Shown: positions 1-8,460 of the stretch, piece by piece
Layout of the letters: the number at the start of each line of letters is the position of its first letter
How positions within the stretch are numbered: the first letter of the stretch is position 1
The notes under the pieces: generated by a model
Told to the model about the DNA's origin: nothing
Databases searched by the model: none
What the model saw: only the letters and a program-made list of their open reading frames with translations
Program-made: the position numbers and the translations under genes
Source of the DNA: a virus
IMG/VR virus record: IMGVR_UViG_3300046723_000342
Span: 1-38,272 of that record
Strand: one strand, 5' to 3'
Length of the DNA: 38,272 nt

Positions 1-60
1 CTCGCGACAGTCGCCCTCGATTTTTGGGTGGCTGGGTGAGGCGTAACCCATGGGTCTGGC

Positions 61-96
61 TTGACCCGGGTACGAATTAGCAGTAAAAGCCTGGAA
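61..96 (+). promoter_or_regulatory. Putative leaderless late promoter
   Basis: TTGACC (61-66), a 17-nt spacer (67-83), TAAAAG (84-89), then 7 nt to the ATG at 97. There is no Shine-Dalgarno sequence before that ATG, so the transcript would start at or next to the start codon. The same geometry recurs at 27193 and 32317 and nearly at 32903. It would drive the packaging/structural operon. The TAAAAG -10 matches consensus at 4 of 6 positions; the call rests mainly on the repeated geometry. Confidence 0.5.
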
Positions 97-627
97 ATGG
101 CGTCGTACACGCTGGAAGACCGCGAAAGGGTGCTCGCCGACATCGCCGCCGGCGCCACGATCAAGGGCACGGCGCGGCGCTACGGGCTTGCGGCCGTTAC
201 GGTTCGAGCCTGGATCGCCGGTCGAGGGACTCGGCGGATGGCTGCGGCGAGGCAACCGGCCAAGCCCCTGGTGCGACCGCCCAAGCCGCCGATGCCGATT
301 GCTGACACGCTACGGCCCCTAGGCGCGCCCCGGACGCCAGCCGCCGTCCTGGACAGCCTGGACAGCCTCGAGCCCTTTGCTGGGCTCGCCAGGGCGGCTC
401 TCGTGGCCGCACTGTCCGAACCCACAACCCGCATCCGGGCGGCTTGCGAAATCCTGGACCGGCTCGGCGAGACGCGGCGAGCGGCGGAGCTCCGGATCGC
501 GATGGAGCGGGTCGGGCCCGCGACGGCCGAGGCGCAGGCGCCGGTCGACGTGGACGCCATGCCCGAGGACGAAGCTCGAGAGCTCTACGCACGCCTCGCC
601 GGGCAGCAGCCGGGAGCCGTGCAATGA
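97..627 (+). CDS. Small terminase-like HTH protein
   Basis: A 176-residue protein. Residues about 4-42 form a helix-turn-helix of the type seen in terminase small subunits and transposase N-termini (IAAGATIKGTARRYG then VTVRAWI). A Pro/Ala-rich linker follows, then a helical part containing RAACEILDRLGETRRAAELR, like the AREILDR segment of many phage small terminases. It is the first gene of the late operon, three genes ahead of TerL, which fits a DNA-recognition subunit for packaging. An in-frame TTG at 61 would add 12 residues, but that TTG is the putative -35 box, so ATG 97 is chosen. No enzymatic motif is seen. The TerS assignment is by position and the HTH. Confidence 0.55.
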   Translation: MASYTLEDRERVLADIAAGATIKGTARRYGLAAVTVRAWIAGRGTRRMAAARQPAKPLVRPPKPPMPIADTLRPLGAPRTPAAVLDSLDSLEPFAGLARAALVAALSEPTTRIRAACEILDRLGETRRAAELRIAMERVGPATAEAQAPVDVDAMPEDEARELYARLAGQQPGAVQ

Positions 628-968
628 AAACGGCGCTCGGCTCGACGGTCCCCGTGCAGACCTCGCCGCGGGCGGTTTCCGTCGCGCCGAAGCTGCTCTC
701 GCCCGCGCAGGTCGCGAAGCTGCGCGAAGAGGGCTCGACGCCCCAATGCCGATGCGGGCAGCCGTTGCGAAGCGATGCGGTCCGGTACTGCCTCGCCGAG
801 CACGCGCAGCCTATTTTCGCCGTCGACCTCGAATCCCTCGCCCGCCGCTACAACGGCGACCTGGATCTGGTGTGCGCGGACCTCGGCGTCTCGCGCGCCG
901 AGCTGGACCGGCAAGTGAAGGCCGATGACAACCTGCGCCACGCGCTGCGTGAAGGCATGGCGGGTTGA
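624..968 (+). CDS. Hypothetical protein in packaging operon
   Basis: A 114-residue protein whose ATG overlaps the previous stop (ATGA), so it is probably translationally coupled. It has a Cys cluster near residues 40-55 (CRCG, then a C in VRYCLAEH) that could bind zinc, and a C-terminal helical part (CADLGVSRAELDRQVKADDN) that resembles a small helix-turn-helix. It may be a second DNA-binding component of packaging, but I do not recognise the family. The next gene begins 3 nt after its stop. Confidence 0.6.
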   Translation: MKTALGSTVPVQTSPRAVSVAPKLLSPAQVAKLREEGSTPQCRCGQPLRSDAVRYCLAEHAQPIFAVDLESLARRYNGDLDLVCADLGVSRAELDRQVKADDNLRHALREGMAG

Positions 969-971
969 GCG

Positions 972-1400
972 ATGGACGTCGTCGTCCGCGCCTCGCGCCC
1001 GTCGGATGAGCCGCTGATTTTTTCGTCGTGGACGAAGGGCGCGTACCAGTGCGCGCCGGCGCATTGGGTGCCGCGCGACATCTTCATTCCGCGGCAGACC
1101 GCGCACGTCCGCCGTTGCCTCGATGCATGCGGCGCGCGCGTCGCCGTGCATCCCGACGACGACGCCGAGATCGTTGGATGGGCCTGCACGACGGAGTTCC
1201 CCGGCCTCATGGTCATCCATTGGGCATACGTGAAGCAGCTCTTTCGCCGGCTCGGCGTGGGGGCTCATCTCATCGGTTGGGCAGACGCGTACGCCGTCAC
1301 ACAAGCCTCGAAGTACCTCGGCACATTCGTCAAAGAGAAGCGCGTGCTCTTCGATCCGTATTTCTGGGATCGGTGGAGTGAGGCGAGGGCGGCCGCGTGA
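972..1400 (+). CDS. GNAT-family acetyltransferase-like protein
   Basis: A 142-residue protein. It opens with VVVRASRPSDEPLIFSSW, the usual first strand and helix of GNAT folds, and carries FRRLGVGAHLI near residues 88-98, matching the acetyl-CoA-binding motif A (R/Q-x-x-G-x-G/A). The length suits a single GNAT domain. GNAT folds transfer an acetyl group from acetyl-CoA to an amine; the substrate here is unknown. It lies between the small terminase-like genes and TerL and overlaps TerL by GTGA, so it is expressed late. It could modify a virion or host protein. Catalytic residues cannot be confirmed by eye. Confidence 0.6.
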   Translation: MDVVVRASRPSDEPLIFSSWTKGAYQCAPAHWVPRDIFIPRQTAHVRRCLDACGARVAVHPDDDAEIVGWACTTEFPGLMVIHWAYVKQLFRRLGVGAHLIGWADAYAVTQASKYLGTFVKEKRVLFDPYFWDRWSEARAAA

Positions 1401-2905
1401 ACGCGCAAGACGCCATCCTCGCAAAGCTCAGGGCGCGCTTCGAGCGCAAGCCGATCCCCGAAACGTACGGCTTCGAAGAGCAGATCACCTACGTGCGATC
1501 GCCCGCGAAGCGAAAGGCGGCATTCACGCCGCGCCGCTCGGGCAAGAGCAACAGCTTCGCGCTCGAGCTGCTCGAGGACGCCTTCGTCTTTCCGCGCCGA
1601 AAGCAGCTCTACATCGGGCTTTCGAAGGACTCGGCGGAGAACGCGATTTGGCGTGACTGCCTCGAATCGATCCTGATGCAGGTACTCAAGCCCGAGCAGT
1701 ACCACTATGGAACGGTCAAGCGCCGGCTCGAGCTCTGGAACGGGAGCGTGATTCAGCTCGCCGGCATGGACTCGAGCCCGCAGGACATGAAGAGGATCCT
1801 CGGGGGCAAGTATCACCGAGCGATCGTCGACGAGTGCCAGGACTACACGCAGGATCTCGAGTCCCTCGTCGAGGGCTGCTTGTGGCCCGCCGTGAAGGAC
1901 TGGAGCAACAAGGGGGGGGGCTTTCTCGAGCTCGGCGGCGTGCCCGGAACCCAAATGGGCGAGCACTATTGGTACCGCGTGACGAAGCAGAAGCCCGATG
2001 GCTCGCCCGCGGCGGACCGTATGCCCGGATGGGATGTCCATTCGTGGACGATGGCCGACAATCCCTACATGCGGCTCGAGTTCCAGCAGGAGCTCGAGCG
2101 GCGCGAGCGGGAGCGAGGGCCGGCGCATGCGCAGGATCCAATCTTCCGGCGTGAGTGGCTCGGGCAGTGGGTGCTCGATGAAACCGACGTCGTGTACAAA
2201 TTCTCGGCGAACGCGAACACCATCGGCGCGTCGAGCCAGACGGCGCTGTCGCTTCTGTCCGGCCGCGGCTGGACGTACATCATGGGGCTCGACCTCGGAT
2301 GGGAAGACGCGACCGCATTTGTTGTCTGCGCGTACCGCCGAGACGATCCGCATTTTTACGTCGTCGAGAGCAAGAAGGTTTCGCACACCACCATCTCGCT
2401 CATCGGTGCCGAGATCGTTGGGTACCGCTCGCGCTACCCAATCGAGACGATCTTCGTCGACAGCGGGAGCGGCACCGGGAAGCTCGTCGCGAAGACGCTC
2501 GCGGGCGAGTTCACCCTTCCCGTGCAGCCCGCCGAGAAGCGCGAGAAGGAAACCGCGATCGCGCGGATGAACTCCGACTTTCTCGCGGGCAAGGTGCTCG
2601 CGATCGATTCGCTGAATCGAGAGCTCGCGGCCGAATGGTCGGCGCTCGTCGTCGACCGGCGCGCGCGCTCGAAAGGGATCTTTCTCGAGAGCGAGCGCCA
2701 CCAAAATCACCTCGCCGATGCAGCGCTCTACGCGCATCGGCATTCAGTGCACCAATTTCAGCGCGAGAAGCCTCCCGCGCCGCCGCAGGATTTCCGCGAG
2801 CAGTACGAAACCGCGTTGCGCCGACGAGCCTCGCGCGAAGACGACCCTTATGCCGATTTCGACGCGATGCGCGAGGCTCGGCAACTCGTTGGAGGGATGC
2901 GATGA
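1397..2905 (+). CDS. terL: Terminase large subunit (ATPase/nuclease)
   Basis: A 502-residue DNA-packaging motor. The ATPase domain has a Walker A-like TPRRSGKS at 44-51 and a Walker B IVDE at 143-146. The RNase H-like nuclease domain shows the expected acidic residues: D299 in MGLDLGWEDA, D355 in IFVDSGSG and D441 in NHLADAALYAH. It docks on the portal and cuts and translocates DNA into the prohead. The GTG start overlaps the preceding TGA; no better start is seen. A run of nine G at 1912-1920 lies inside the gene, but the frame is intact on both sides (NKGGGFLE). This is a standard phage TerL. Confidence 0.95.
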   Translation: MNAQDAILAKLRARFERKPIPETYGFEEQITYVRSPAKRKAAFTPRRSGKSNSFALELLEDAFVFPRRKQLYIGLSKDSAENAIWRDCLESILMQVLKPEQYHYGTVKRRLELWNGSVIQLAGMDSSPQDMKRILGGKYHRAIVDECQDYTQDLESLVEGCLWPAVKDWSNKGGGFLELGGVPGTQMGEHYWYRVTKQKPDGSPAADRMPGWDVHSWTMADNPYMRLEFQQELERRERERGPAHAQDPIFRREWLGQWVLDETDVVYKFSANANTIGASSQTALSLLSGRGWTYIMGLDLGWEDATAFVVCAYRRDDPHFYVVESKKVSHTTISLIGAEIVGYRSRYPIETIFVDSGSGTGKLVAKTLAGEFTLPVQPAEKREKETAIARMNSDFLAGKVLAIDSLNRELAAEWSALVVDRRARSKGIFLESERHQNHLADAALYAHRHSVHQFQREKPPAPPQDFREQYETALRRRASREDDPYADFDAMREARQLVGGMR

Positions 2906-3138
2906 ACGACGCAGCGACCTATTACGAGCTGCTCGAAAAGACCATGGCGCTGATGGTCAAGCATGGCGTGACAGAAGTTGAATTCGGCGACATGAAGGTC
3001 AAGCGCCCGCTCGTCATCGCGCCGCCCGCGAAAGAAGAGCGGCCGAAGATGCCCGCGAGCCTCGACGAGATGATCGAAGGCGATGACGGATTCAAGGCTT
3101 TCGAGCGCGGCGGCTTGCCGCTCGGCTCGTCGAGGTAG
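2902..3138 (+). CDS. Hypothetical small protein between TerL and portal
   Basis: A 78-residue protein starting at an ATGA overlap with terL. It begins with a helical stretch (YYELLEKTMALMVKHGVTEVEFGDMKVKR) followed by a Pro/Glu-rich, probably flexible half. Small accessory proteins of unknown role are common at this position. No motif is recognised. Confidence 0.65.
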   Translation: MNDAATYYELLEKTMALMVKHGVTEVEFGDMKVKRPLVIAPPAKEERPKMPASLDEMIEGDDGFKAFERGGLPLGSSR

Positions 3139-3142
3139 CGCC

Positions 3143-5050
3143 ATGCCTGTACTCGCAGACCGTTCGAAGATCGAAGACCGCCGGCGCAACGGGCGCGAGT
3201 CCGTTCGATGGTGGGTCGAAGAGGGCGAGCAGCTCTACGAATCGATCCAGACCGTTGCCGATCGGATTCACGAGAACATGTCGCAGCGTCGGAGGCAAAA
3301 CTACCTCTACGCCATGACCTACAACGATATCGATCTCGTAGGCCACTACGCCGCGACCGACTACTCAGAGCGTTCCTCGGCATGGGGATCGAACGGGCGG
3401 ATCACGCTCAACATCGTGCAAAACGCGATCGATACCGCATGCTCGATGGTGGCGAAGAATCGCCCGAAGCCGCTCTTTCTCGGCGACGGCGCCGACTACC
3501 AGACGTTTCAGAAGGCCGAGAAGCTCACGCGCTACGTCGCCGGAGTCATCGAGGACACCGAGCTTTACGAGATCGGCGAGAAGGTCTTCCGCGACGCATG
3601 CGTGTACGGAACGGGCGCGCTGAAGCTGCTCGTCGACGAAGACGAGAAGCGCGTACGCGCAGAATGGGTATGGATTGGGGAAATCCTCGTCGATGACCTC
3701 GAGGGAATGCGCGAGCTCCCCACGCAGATCCATCAGCGTACGTGGCGCTCTCGCGACGAGTTGATCGAGCTCTATCCCGACTGCAAGGAAGAGATCCTCA
3801 AGGCGAACACCGACAGCGGCGGAGCGATGTCGCAATCGGTCGCCGACGTCATCCCCGTGATTGAGTCGTGGCACCTGAAGAGCGGCGCTCGCGCGAAGGA
3901 CGGCCGCCACGTCATCAGCATCGAAACGGCTGCGCTCCTCGACGAGGAATATAAAAAGGACTACTACCCTATCTTCTTCTTCCGCTGGTATCACCAGACG
4001 CTCGGCTTCTGGGGCCGCGGCATCGCGCAAGAGATCCTCAATCTTCAGCGCGACATCAACGACACGTTGCGCGACATTCGCACGGCACAGCGTCGCGTCT
4101 GCGCGTCCGTCTGCTTCGTGCCGACGGGCTCGAACGTCGTCGAAGACCACCTTGCGAGCAATGAGATCGGCCGCCTCGTGTACTTCGCGGGCGAGACGCC
4201 GCCGCAGTACGGGACGCCGCCGGGCATGTCGCCCGAAGTGTACTCCCACCTATGGCAGCTCGTGCAGCAGGCCTACCAGATCATCGGCATCAATCAGAGC
4301 ATGGCTCAAGGGCAGAAGCAGCCCGGGCTCGAAAGCGGGGCGGCGATTCGCGAGGCGACCGACATCGCAAGCGGTCGCTTTCAGATCATCGGCCAGCGAT
4401 GGGAAGGCTTCTTCGTCCGGCTCGCCAAGGCCATCGTCGACCTTTCGAAGGATCTCTACTCATCGGATGAGGATCTTTCCGTCATCGTCAAGGACAGCTA
4501 CGGCGACGGGCTCAAGCGCGTGCAGTGGTCGGACGTCGACATGGACGATGACCGCTTCAAGATCTTCGTCTACCCCGTCTCCGGGTTGCCGAGCACGCCG
4601 GCGGGGCGGCTGCAAACGATCACGGAATGGGCCGCAAACGGCTGGATTCCCAAGGAAGTGATGATGTCGCTTCTCGAGATCCCCGACTTGAAGAGGTTCG
4701 CGAACCTCGAGACGGCTTCGGCCGATCTCGTGCAGGCGACGATCGGGCGGATCAAGGACGAAGACCGCTACGACATCGACTGGAAGCCCGTTCCGCAGAT
4801 GAATCTCGCGCTCGCCATGCAAGTCGCGGCGCAAGAAGTGGTTCTTGCGCGGCTGCAAGGCTGCTCGGAAAGCGTGCTTTCGAAGCTCGCCCTGTACGCG
4901 CAGGACATCGATTTCGTGATGAAGCAGCAGCAGCAAGCCGCTGCGCCGCCGCCCGCGCCCCCCGGCGCCATGGGCGTACCGCAGGGCCCGACGGGCGGCA
5001 TGGCGCCGCCGCCCTCGCCGCCCCAGCAACCCTTTCAGAACGCCGCATAG
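3143..5050 (+). CDS. Portal protein
   Basis: A 635-residue head-tail portal. The central part has features of podovirus portals: NLQRDINDTLRDIRTAQRR in the clip/stem region, then IIGINQSMAQGQKQPGLESG followed by AIREATDIASGRFQIIGQ. The C-terminus is Gln- and Pro-rich (MKQQQQAAAPPPAPPG), probably a disordered tail. It forms the dodecameric ring through which DNA passes and on which TerL docks. The ATG at 3143 follows GAGGTAG; in-frame upstream codons overlap the previous gene and are less likely. It sits between terL and the scaffold, the classic order. Confidence 0.9.
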   Translation: MPVLADRSKIEDRRRNGRESVRWWVEEGEQLYESIQTVADRIHENMSQRRRQNYLYAMTYNDIDLVGHYAATDYSERSSAWGSNGRITLNIVQNAIDTACSMVAKNRPKPLFLGDGADYQTFQKAEKLTRYVAGVIEDTELYEIGEKVFRDACVYGTGALKLLVDEDEKRVRAEWVWIGEILVDDLEGMRELPTQIHQRTWRSRDELIELYPDCKEEILKANTDSGGAMSQSVADVIPVIESWHLKSGARAKDGRHVISIETAALLDEEYKKDYYPIFFFRWYHQTLGFWGRGIAQEILNLQRDINDTLRDIRTAQRRVCASVCFVPTGSNVVEDHLASNEIGRLVYFAGETPPQYGTPPGMSPEVYSHLWQLVQQAYQIIGINQSMAQGQKQPGLESGAAIREATDIASGRFQIIGQRWEGFFVRLAKAIVDLSKDLYSSDEDLSVIVKDSYGDGLKRVQWSDVDMDDDRFKIFVYPVSGLPSTPAGRLQTITEWAANGWIPKEVMMSLLEIPDLKRFANLETASADLVQATIGRIKDEDRYDIDWKPVPQMNLALAMQVAAQEVVLARLQGCSESVLSKLALYAQDIDFVMKQQQQAAAPPPAPPGAMGVPQGPTGGMAPPPSPPQQPFQNAA

Positions 5051-5061
5051 GAGCTCCTCCC

Positions 5062-6021
5062 ATGGCCGAAGCAGCACCCGCAGCAGTCGCAGCACCCGAA
5101 GCAGCCGCCACCCCGGCCGAGGCTCCCGCAACCCCCATTGCGGCGCACGGCGACGGCATCGACGCCATCATCGCGAAGATCGAAGCGCAGGAGAGCGGCG
5201 AAGCGCCGGCGGAAGCAGCAGCCCCCGCCGAAGCGCCCGCCGAGGCCGAGAAGAGCCGACTCGAGCTCCGCCGTGAGTTCCTCGCCGCCGGCAAGGCCAA
5301 GCGCAAGGCCGATGAATCGATGAAGCAGGCGCGCGAGATGAACGACCGCGCGACCAAGTTCGGGCAGGTGTCCGGGCAATGGAAAGAGGACCCCGTAGGG
5401 CTCCTACGGGCCGCCGGAATCGATGAAAAGCAGTACTTCCAAGCTCTTACGCATCACGCCTTGAAGGACGTGGGCGCGCCCATCGACCCCATCGTCGACC
5501 ACGGGCGCCGCGTCGAGGCGCTCGAGCAGCAGCTTGCGCAGGAGCGCAACGCTCGGGCGCAGTACGAGACGCAGGCGATGCGGTCGCAGGCGCTCGGCAC
5601 GGTCGGGAGCGTCTTCGCGGGCCCCGGCGCGGATGCGCACGAAGCCCTGCTCGCATACCACGACGGCGACCCGCGCGCGGCGAGCGCGTACGTGCTCGAC
5701 GCCATCGAGAGCCATTGGCGCGAGAGCGGCGAGATCATTCAGCCGGCGGAAGCAGCGCGTCAGCTCGAAGAGCACCACGCCAAGGCCTTCGAGGCCGCTT
5801 TGGCCAGGCTCGAAAAGACCAAGAAGTTTGCGGCGCGCTTCCGCGCGGCGCAGGCGGCGGCTGACACGGCGGCGAAGCAGGGCGCGCGCGGCGTGGCAAA
5901 GACGCTCTCGAACCGCTCCCACCCCGGCGCGGGAGCGGCGCAAAACGGCGTAAGGCCTACGAAACCCGGCGACCGAGACGCAGACGTTGATGATGTGTTG
6001 CGAAAGTTGGGGATTGCGTGA
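5062..6021 (+). CDS. Capsid assembly scaffolding protein
   Basis: A 319-residue protein. Residues 1-60 are Ala/Pro/Glu-rich and look disordered; 60-110 and 140-170 are charged coiled coil (SRLELRREFLAAGKAKRKAD; RRVEALEQQLAQERNARAQY); the C-terminus is basic and helical. This composition and the place between portal and capsid fit a scaffolding protein that guides prohead assembly and leaves before packaging. AGGAG at 5049-5053, eight nt before the ATG, supports the start. The final residues (DVDDVLRKLGIA) may be the capsid-binding helix, by analogy with other scaffolds. Confidence 0.8.
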   Translation: MAEAAPAAVAAPEAAATPAEAPATPIAAHGDGIDAIIAKIEAQESGEAPAEAAAPAEAPAEAEKSRLELRREFLAAGKAKRKADESMKQAREMNDRATKFGQVSGQWKEDPVGLLRAAGIDEKQYFQALTHHALKDVGAPIDPIVDHGRRVEALEQQLAQERNARAQYETQAMRSQALGTVGSVFAGPGADAHEALLAYHDGDPRAASAYVLDAIESHWRESGEIIQPAEAARQLEEHHAKAFEAALARLEKTKKFAARFRAAQAAADTAAKQGARGVAKTLSNRSHPGAGAAQNGVRPTKPGDRDADVDDVLRKLGIA

Positions 6022-6042
6022 ATAATTGCCTTGACCATTGAA

Positions 6043-6062
6043 GTTTGCCGGAAACGGCAAAC
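6043..6062 (+). promoter_or_regulatory. GNRA-capped hairpin in capsid mRNA leader
   Basis: GTTTGCCG-GAAA-CGGCAAAC, a perfect 8-bp stem with a GAAA tetraloop, in the 170-nt gap between scaffold and capsid genes. No U-tract follows, so it is not a classical terminator. A TTGACC at 6031-6036 lies just upstream but I see no convincing -10 box. It may be an RNA processing or stability element that sets capsid expression. Confidence 0.5.
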
Positions 6063-6128
6063 ATCTCGACCCATCGACGACTAACGCGCAAACGATCAAC
6101 GCGCACACGGGACGAGAGCGACGCAGGC

Positions 6129-6157
6129 GCCCGCTTCGAGCTTCGAAGCTCGCGGGC
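6129..6157 (+). promoter_or_regulatory. Second stem-loop in capsid mRNA leader
   Basis: GCCCGC (6129-6134) pairs with GCGGGC (6152-6157), enclosing a 14-bp palindrome GAGCTTCGAAGCTC (6138-6151). It ends 34 nt before the capsid ATG. The palindrome could alternatively be a protein-binding DNA site. Confidence 0.45.
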
Positions 6158-6191
6158 ATGACCTCAACGCTCAACCCGCGAGTTGATCCAA

Positions 6192-7472
6192 ATGACTATC
6201 GGAAATACCAGCTCTTCGCTCAGCGCGATGCTGAAAGAGCTCTACAGCGACGATCGCGTTGCGAATGCGATCTACAAGAAAAACGCGCTCCTCGGCATGG
6301 TGCCGAAGGACGAGAAAATCGAAGGCAAGTACTTCGTGCAACCCATCGTCTACGGCGCTGGGCAGAGCCGGAGTGCTTCCTTCTCAACTGCGCAATCCAT
6401 GTCGGCCAAGAGCGGCGAGCTCATGGCGGACTACATCGTGCAGTACGTCGAGAACCACGACGATGCGACGGTTGCCACGAAGCTAATGGCGATGTCGACG
6501 AGCGACAAGGGCGCGTTTTTGCGCGCCATCAAGCTCATTCCCGACAATCACATGCAGAACTTCGGCAACGACATCGCCGTGTCGATGTATCGCGACTCAA
6601 GCGGCTTCCGCGGCCGGATCTCGAGCGACACCACGCTCGCGAGCTCGACGCTCAAGCTCGCGCAGGCGGCGGATGCCACGAACTTTGAAGTGGGGATGCA
6701 GCTCGACGTCGCACAGACCCAATCGAGCGCATCGACGCGCGCGTACGGCTCGGCCTCGCACGGTCTCTACGTGTCGGCCGTCAACGTGACGGCGGGCACG
6801 CTCACCGTCGCGACGACCCCGGTTCCCGGCGGAACGCCGTGCAACATCACCGACTCGACCGACGGCGTGCCGACGGCCGACCACGGCGATTACCTCTACG
6901 TTACGGGCGACCGGAACGCGAAGTTCCAAGGCCTCTCCGGCTGGATTCCGTACGGCGGCCCGACGGGCGGCGACAGCTTCTACAACGTCGACCGAACCGT
7001 GATGCCGACCCGCCTCGCGGGCACGTACATCGACGGGACGAGCGGCTCGAGCATCTCGAGCGTCATCGAGGACGCGATCGCGCAGACGAACTTGATCGGC
7101 GGCGATCCTGACTACTGCTTCATGCCCTTCAAGAAGTTCGCCGCGCTCTCGAAGGAGCTCGGCTCGAAGGCGCAGATCGTCAACGTGCAGAGCACGGCGC
7201 AGGTCGGCTACGAGGGCATCAAGGTCGCGGGCTCCGGCTCCGTCGTGACCTGCCTCGCAGACCGTTCCTGCCCCGCAAACAGCATGTTCCTCGTCAAAAT
7301 GGACACGCTGAAGCTCCGCTCATGGGGGCAGATCGTTCGCTTGTGGGACCTCGATGGAAACATTTGGCTTCGCACGCCGAGTGATTCGGGCATGGAGATC
7401 CGCTTCTACTCGCTTGGAGCGTTCACCGTGCAGGAGCCCATGCACTGCTGCAACATCCGGGTGAACCCGTAA
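6192..7472 (+). CDS. Major capsid protein
   Basis: A 426-residue protein directly after the scaffold gene. The N-terminal part (MLKELYSDDRVANAIYKKNA, then KYFVQPIVYGAGQSRSASF) and the C-terminal strands (KLRSWGQIVRLWDLDGNIWL, GMEIRFYSLGAFTVQEPMHC) are typical of HK97-fold capsid proteins of podo- and siphophages. Residues about 150-240 are Ser/Thr/Gly-rich and may be an inserted surface domain. The start is ATG 6192, with only a weak GAG at 6180; a TTG at 6183 would add three residues. Fold and position support the call; I did not verify it by alignment. Confidence 0.8.
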   Translation: MTIGNTSSSLSAMLKELYSDDRVANAIYKKNALLGMVPKDEKIEGKYFVQPIVYGAGQSRSASFSTAQSMSAKSGELMADYIVQYVENHDDATVATKLMAMSTSDKGAFLRAIKLIPDNHMQNFGNDIAVSMYRDSSGFRGRISSDTTLASSTLKLAQAADATNFEVGMQLDVAQTQSSASTRAYGSASHGLYVSAVNVTAGTLTVATTPVPGGTPCNITDSTDGVPTADHGDYLYVTGDRNAKFQGLSGWIPYGGPTGGDSFYNVDRTVMPTRLAGTYIDGTSGSSISSVIEDAIAQTNLIGGDPDYCFMPFKKFAALSKELGSKAQIVNVQSTAQVGYEGIKVAGSGSVVTCLADRSCPANSMFLVKMDTLKLRSWGQIVRLWDLDGNIWLRTPSDSGMEIRFYSLGAFTVQEPMHCCNIRVNP

Positions 7473-7482
7473 GGGGGCAACG

Positions 7483-8238
7483 ATGGCCAGCGTACGCGGC
7501 TTTCAGTTCACCAAATACCTGCACCCCGAGATCTTCATTGTCACGGGGCGACTGCTCACGGATTCGAATGGAGACGTGACGAACATCAACGACGGGACCG
7601 TGAAGGATCAAGACGGAGACGTCTTGTATCTGCCGCGCGGCATCACGTCGGTCGCACACCCCTCGACGGGAAAGTACGTGTTCACGCTCGATGACGCTTG
7701 GTTCAAGTTGAAGGCGTGGACGGCACAGGCCGAGCAGCCCAAGGCCTTCGGCACGAAGATCGGAACGGCCGATCTTACGGCGCTCACGCTCTCGGCCCTG
7801 AACGGCGAAACGCTCTTGCTGACGGCCTCGGCCGGCGGCGAGAAAACGACGACGTTCACGACGCCTTCGAGCGTGGCGGACATCGCCGCGCAGATCAACA
7901 CGGCGGAAGGCGGCTCTGCGGTCGCCTCGATTCTCGGCGGGAAGTACCTCCGGATCATCGATCCGGTCGCCGGGTCAACCTCGTCGATCGCGATGAACAC
8001 GAGCTCGACTGCGAAGACGAACCTCGGGCTTTCTACCACGGCGAACGTGGGGCTCGAGCTCGAGGGGCAGTTCAACCTCTGGCAGTACAACACGCGCGGA
8101 CAACTGCTCACCACGGCGACCGACGACATCGCGGCGCAGACCATCACGCTTCTCTACACGCAGGATGGACTGCTCGCGAACATCGTCTCGAGCGGCTTCG
8201 CGTTCTCCTTCACGTTCCAGAATTTGAAGGAGGATTGA
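7483..8238 (+). CDS. Putative virion (decoration/tail-associated) protein
   Basis: A 251-residue protein preceded by a strong AAGGGGG. Residues about 95-190 resemble the repeat found in flagellar hook and cap proteins: an opening strand, then SVADIAAQINTAEGGSAVAS, then GGKYLRIID, then TNLGLST. Such beta-rich domains also occur in phage decoration and tail proteins. It follows the capsid gene, so it is probably a head- or tail-surface protein. The exact role is unknown. Confidence 0.6.
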   Translation: MASVRGFQFTKYLHPEIFIVTGRLLTDSNGDVTNINDGTVKDQDGDVLYLPRGITSVAHPSTGKYVFTLDDAWFKLKAWTAQAEQPKAFGTKIGTADLTALTLSALNGETLLLTASAGGEKTTTFTTPSSVADIAAQINTAEGGSAVASILGGKYLRIIDPVAGSTSSIAMNTSSTAKTNLGLSTTANVGLELEGQFNLWQYNTRGQLLTTATDDIAAQTITLLYTQDGLLANIVSSGFAFSFTFQNLKED

Positions 8239-8239
8239 G

Positions 8240-8458
8240 ATGTCCAACGCGCTGATCATCGGGATGGGCAAGCCGAAGCTCCACTCGCCCGACCACTCCG
8301 ACGACGCTCCCGACAGCGAAGACGGCAAGGGCGAGGGCGACGGGATGGACATGAAGTCTGCCATGCAGGATTTCATGGACGCGGTGAAGGGCGGCGACGT
8401 CGACGCCGCTACCGAAGCGTTCTCGCAGCTCTGCGACATGCACGGCGACGAGTACTGA
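8240..8458 (+). CDS. Small acidic protein
   Basis: A 72-residue protein with a strong AAGGAGGA embedded in the end of the previous gene. The first half is acidic (SPDHSDDAPDSEDGKGEGDG). The second half (MQDFMDAVKGGDVDAATEAF) resembles a short C-terminal helix pair found in many small phage proteins beside the head genes. Function unknown. Confidence 0.65.
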   Translation: MSNALIIGMGKPKLHSPDHSDDAPDSEDGKGEGDGMDMKSAMQDFMDAVKGGDVDAATEAFSQLCDMHGDEY

Positions 8459-8460
8459 CC

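Noticed and set aside
1912-1920. Nine-G run in terL as a frameshift or phase-variable site
   Set aside because: The terminase frame is intact on both sides, so no disruption is seen.
1265-2743. Long minus-strand ORF opposite terL (492 codons)
   Set aside because: It is antisense to a clear terminase, has Arg/Leu/Asp-rich shadow composition and no start signals. High-GC codon bias makes such frames common.
6043-6062. Rho-independent terminator after the scaffold gene
   Set aside because: The stem is followed by ATCTCG with no U-tract, and the capsid gene must be transcribed through it.
6158-6688. Alternative start MTSTLNPRVDPNDYRK ahead of the capsid
   Set aside because: It is in another frame, loses protein-like character after ~25 codons and overlaps the true capsid gene.
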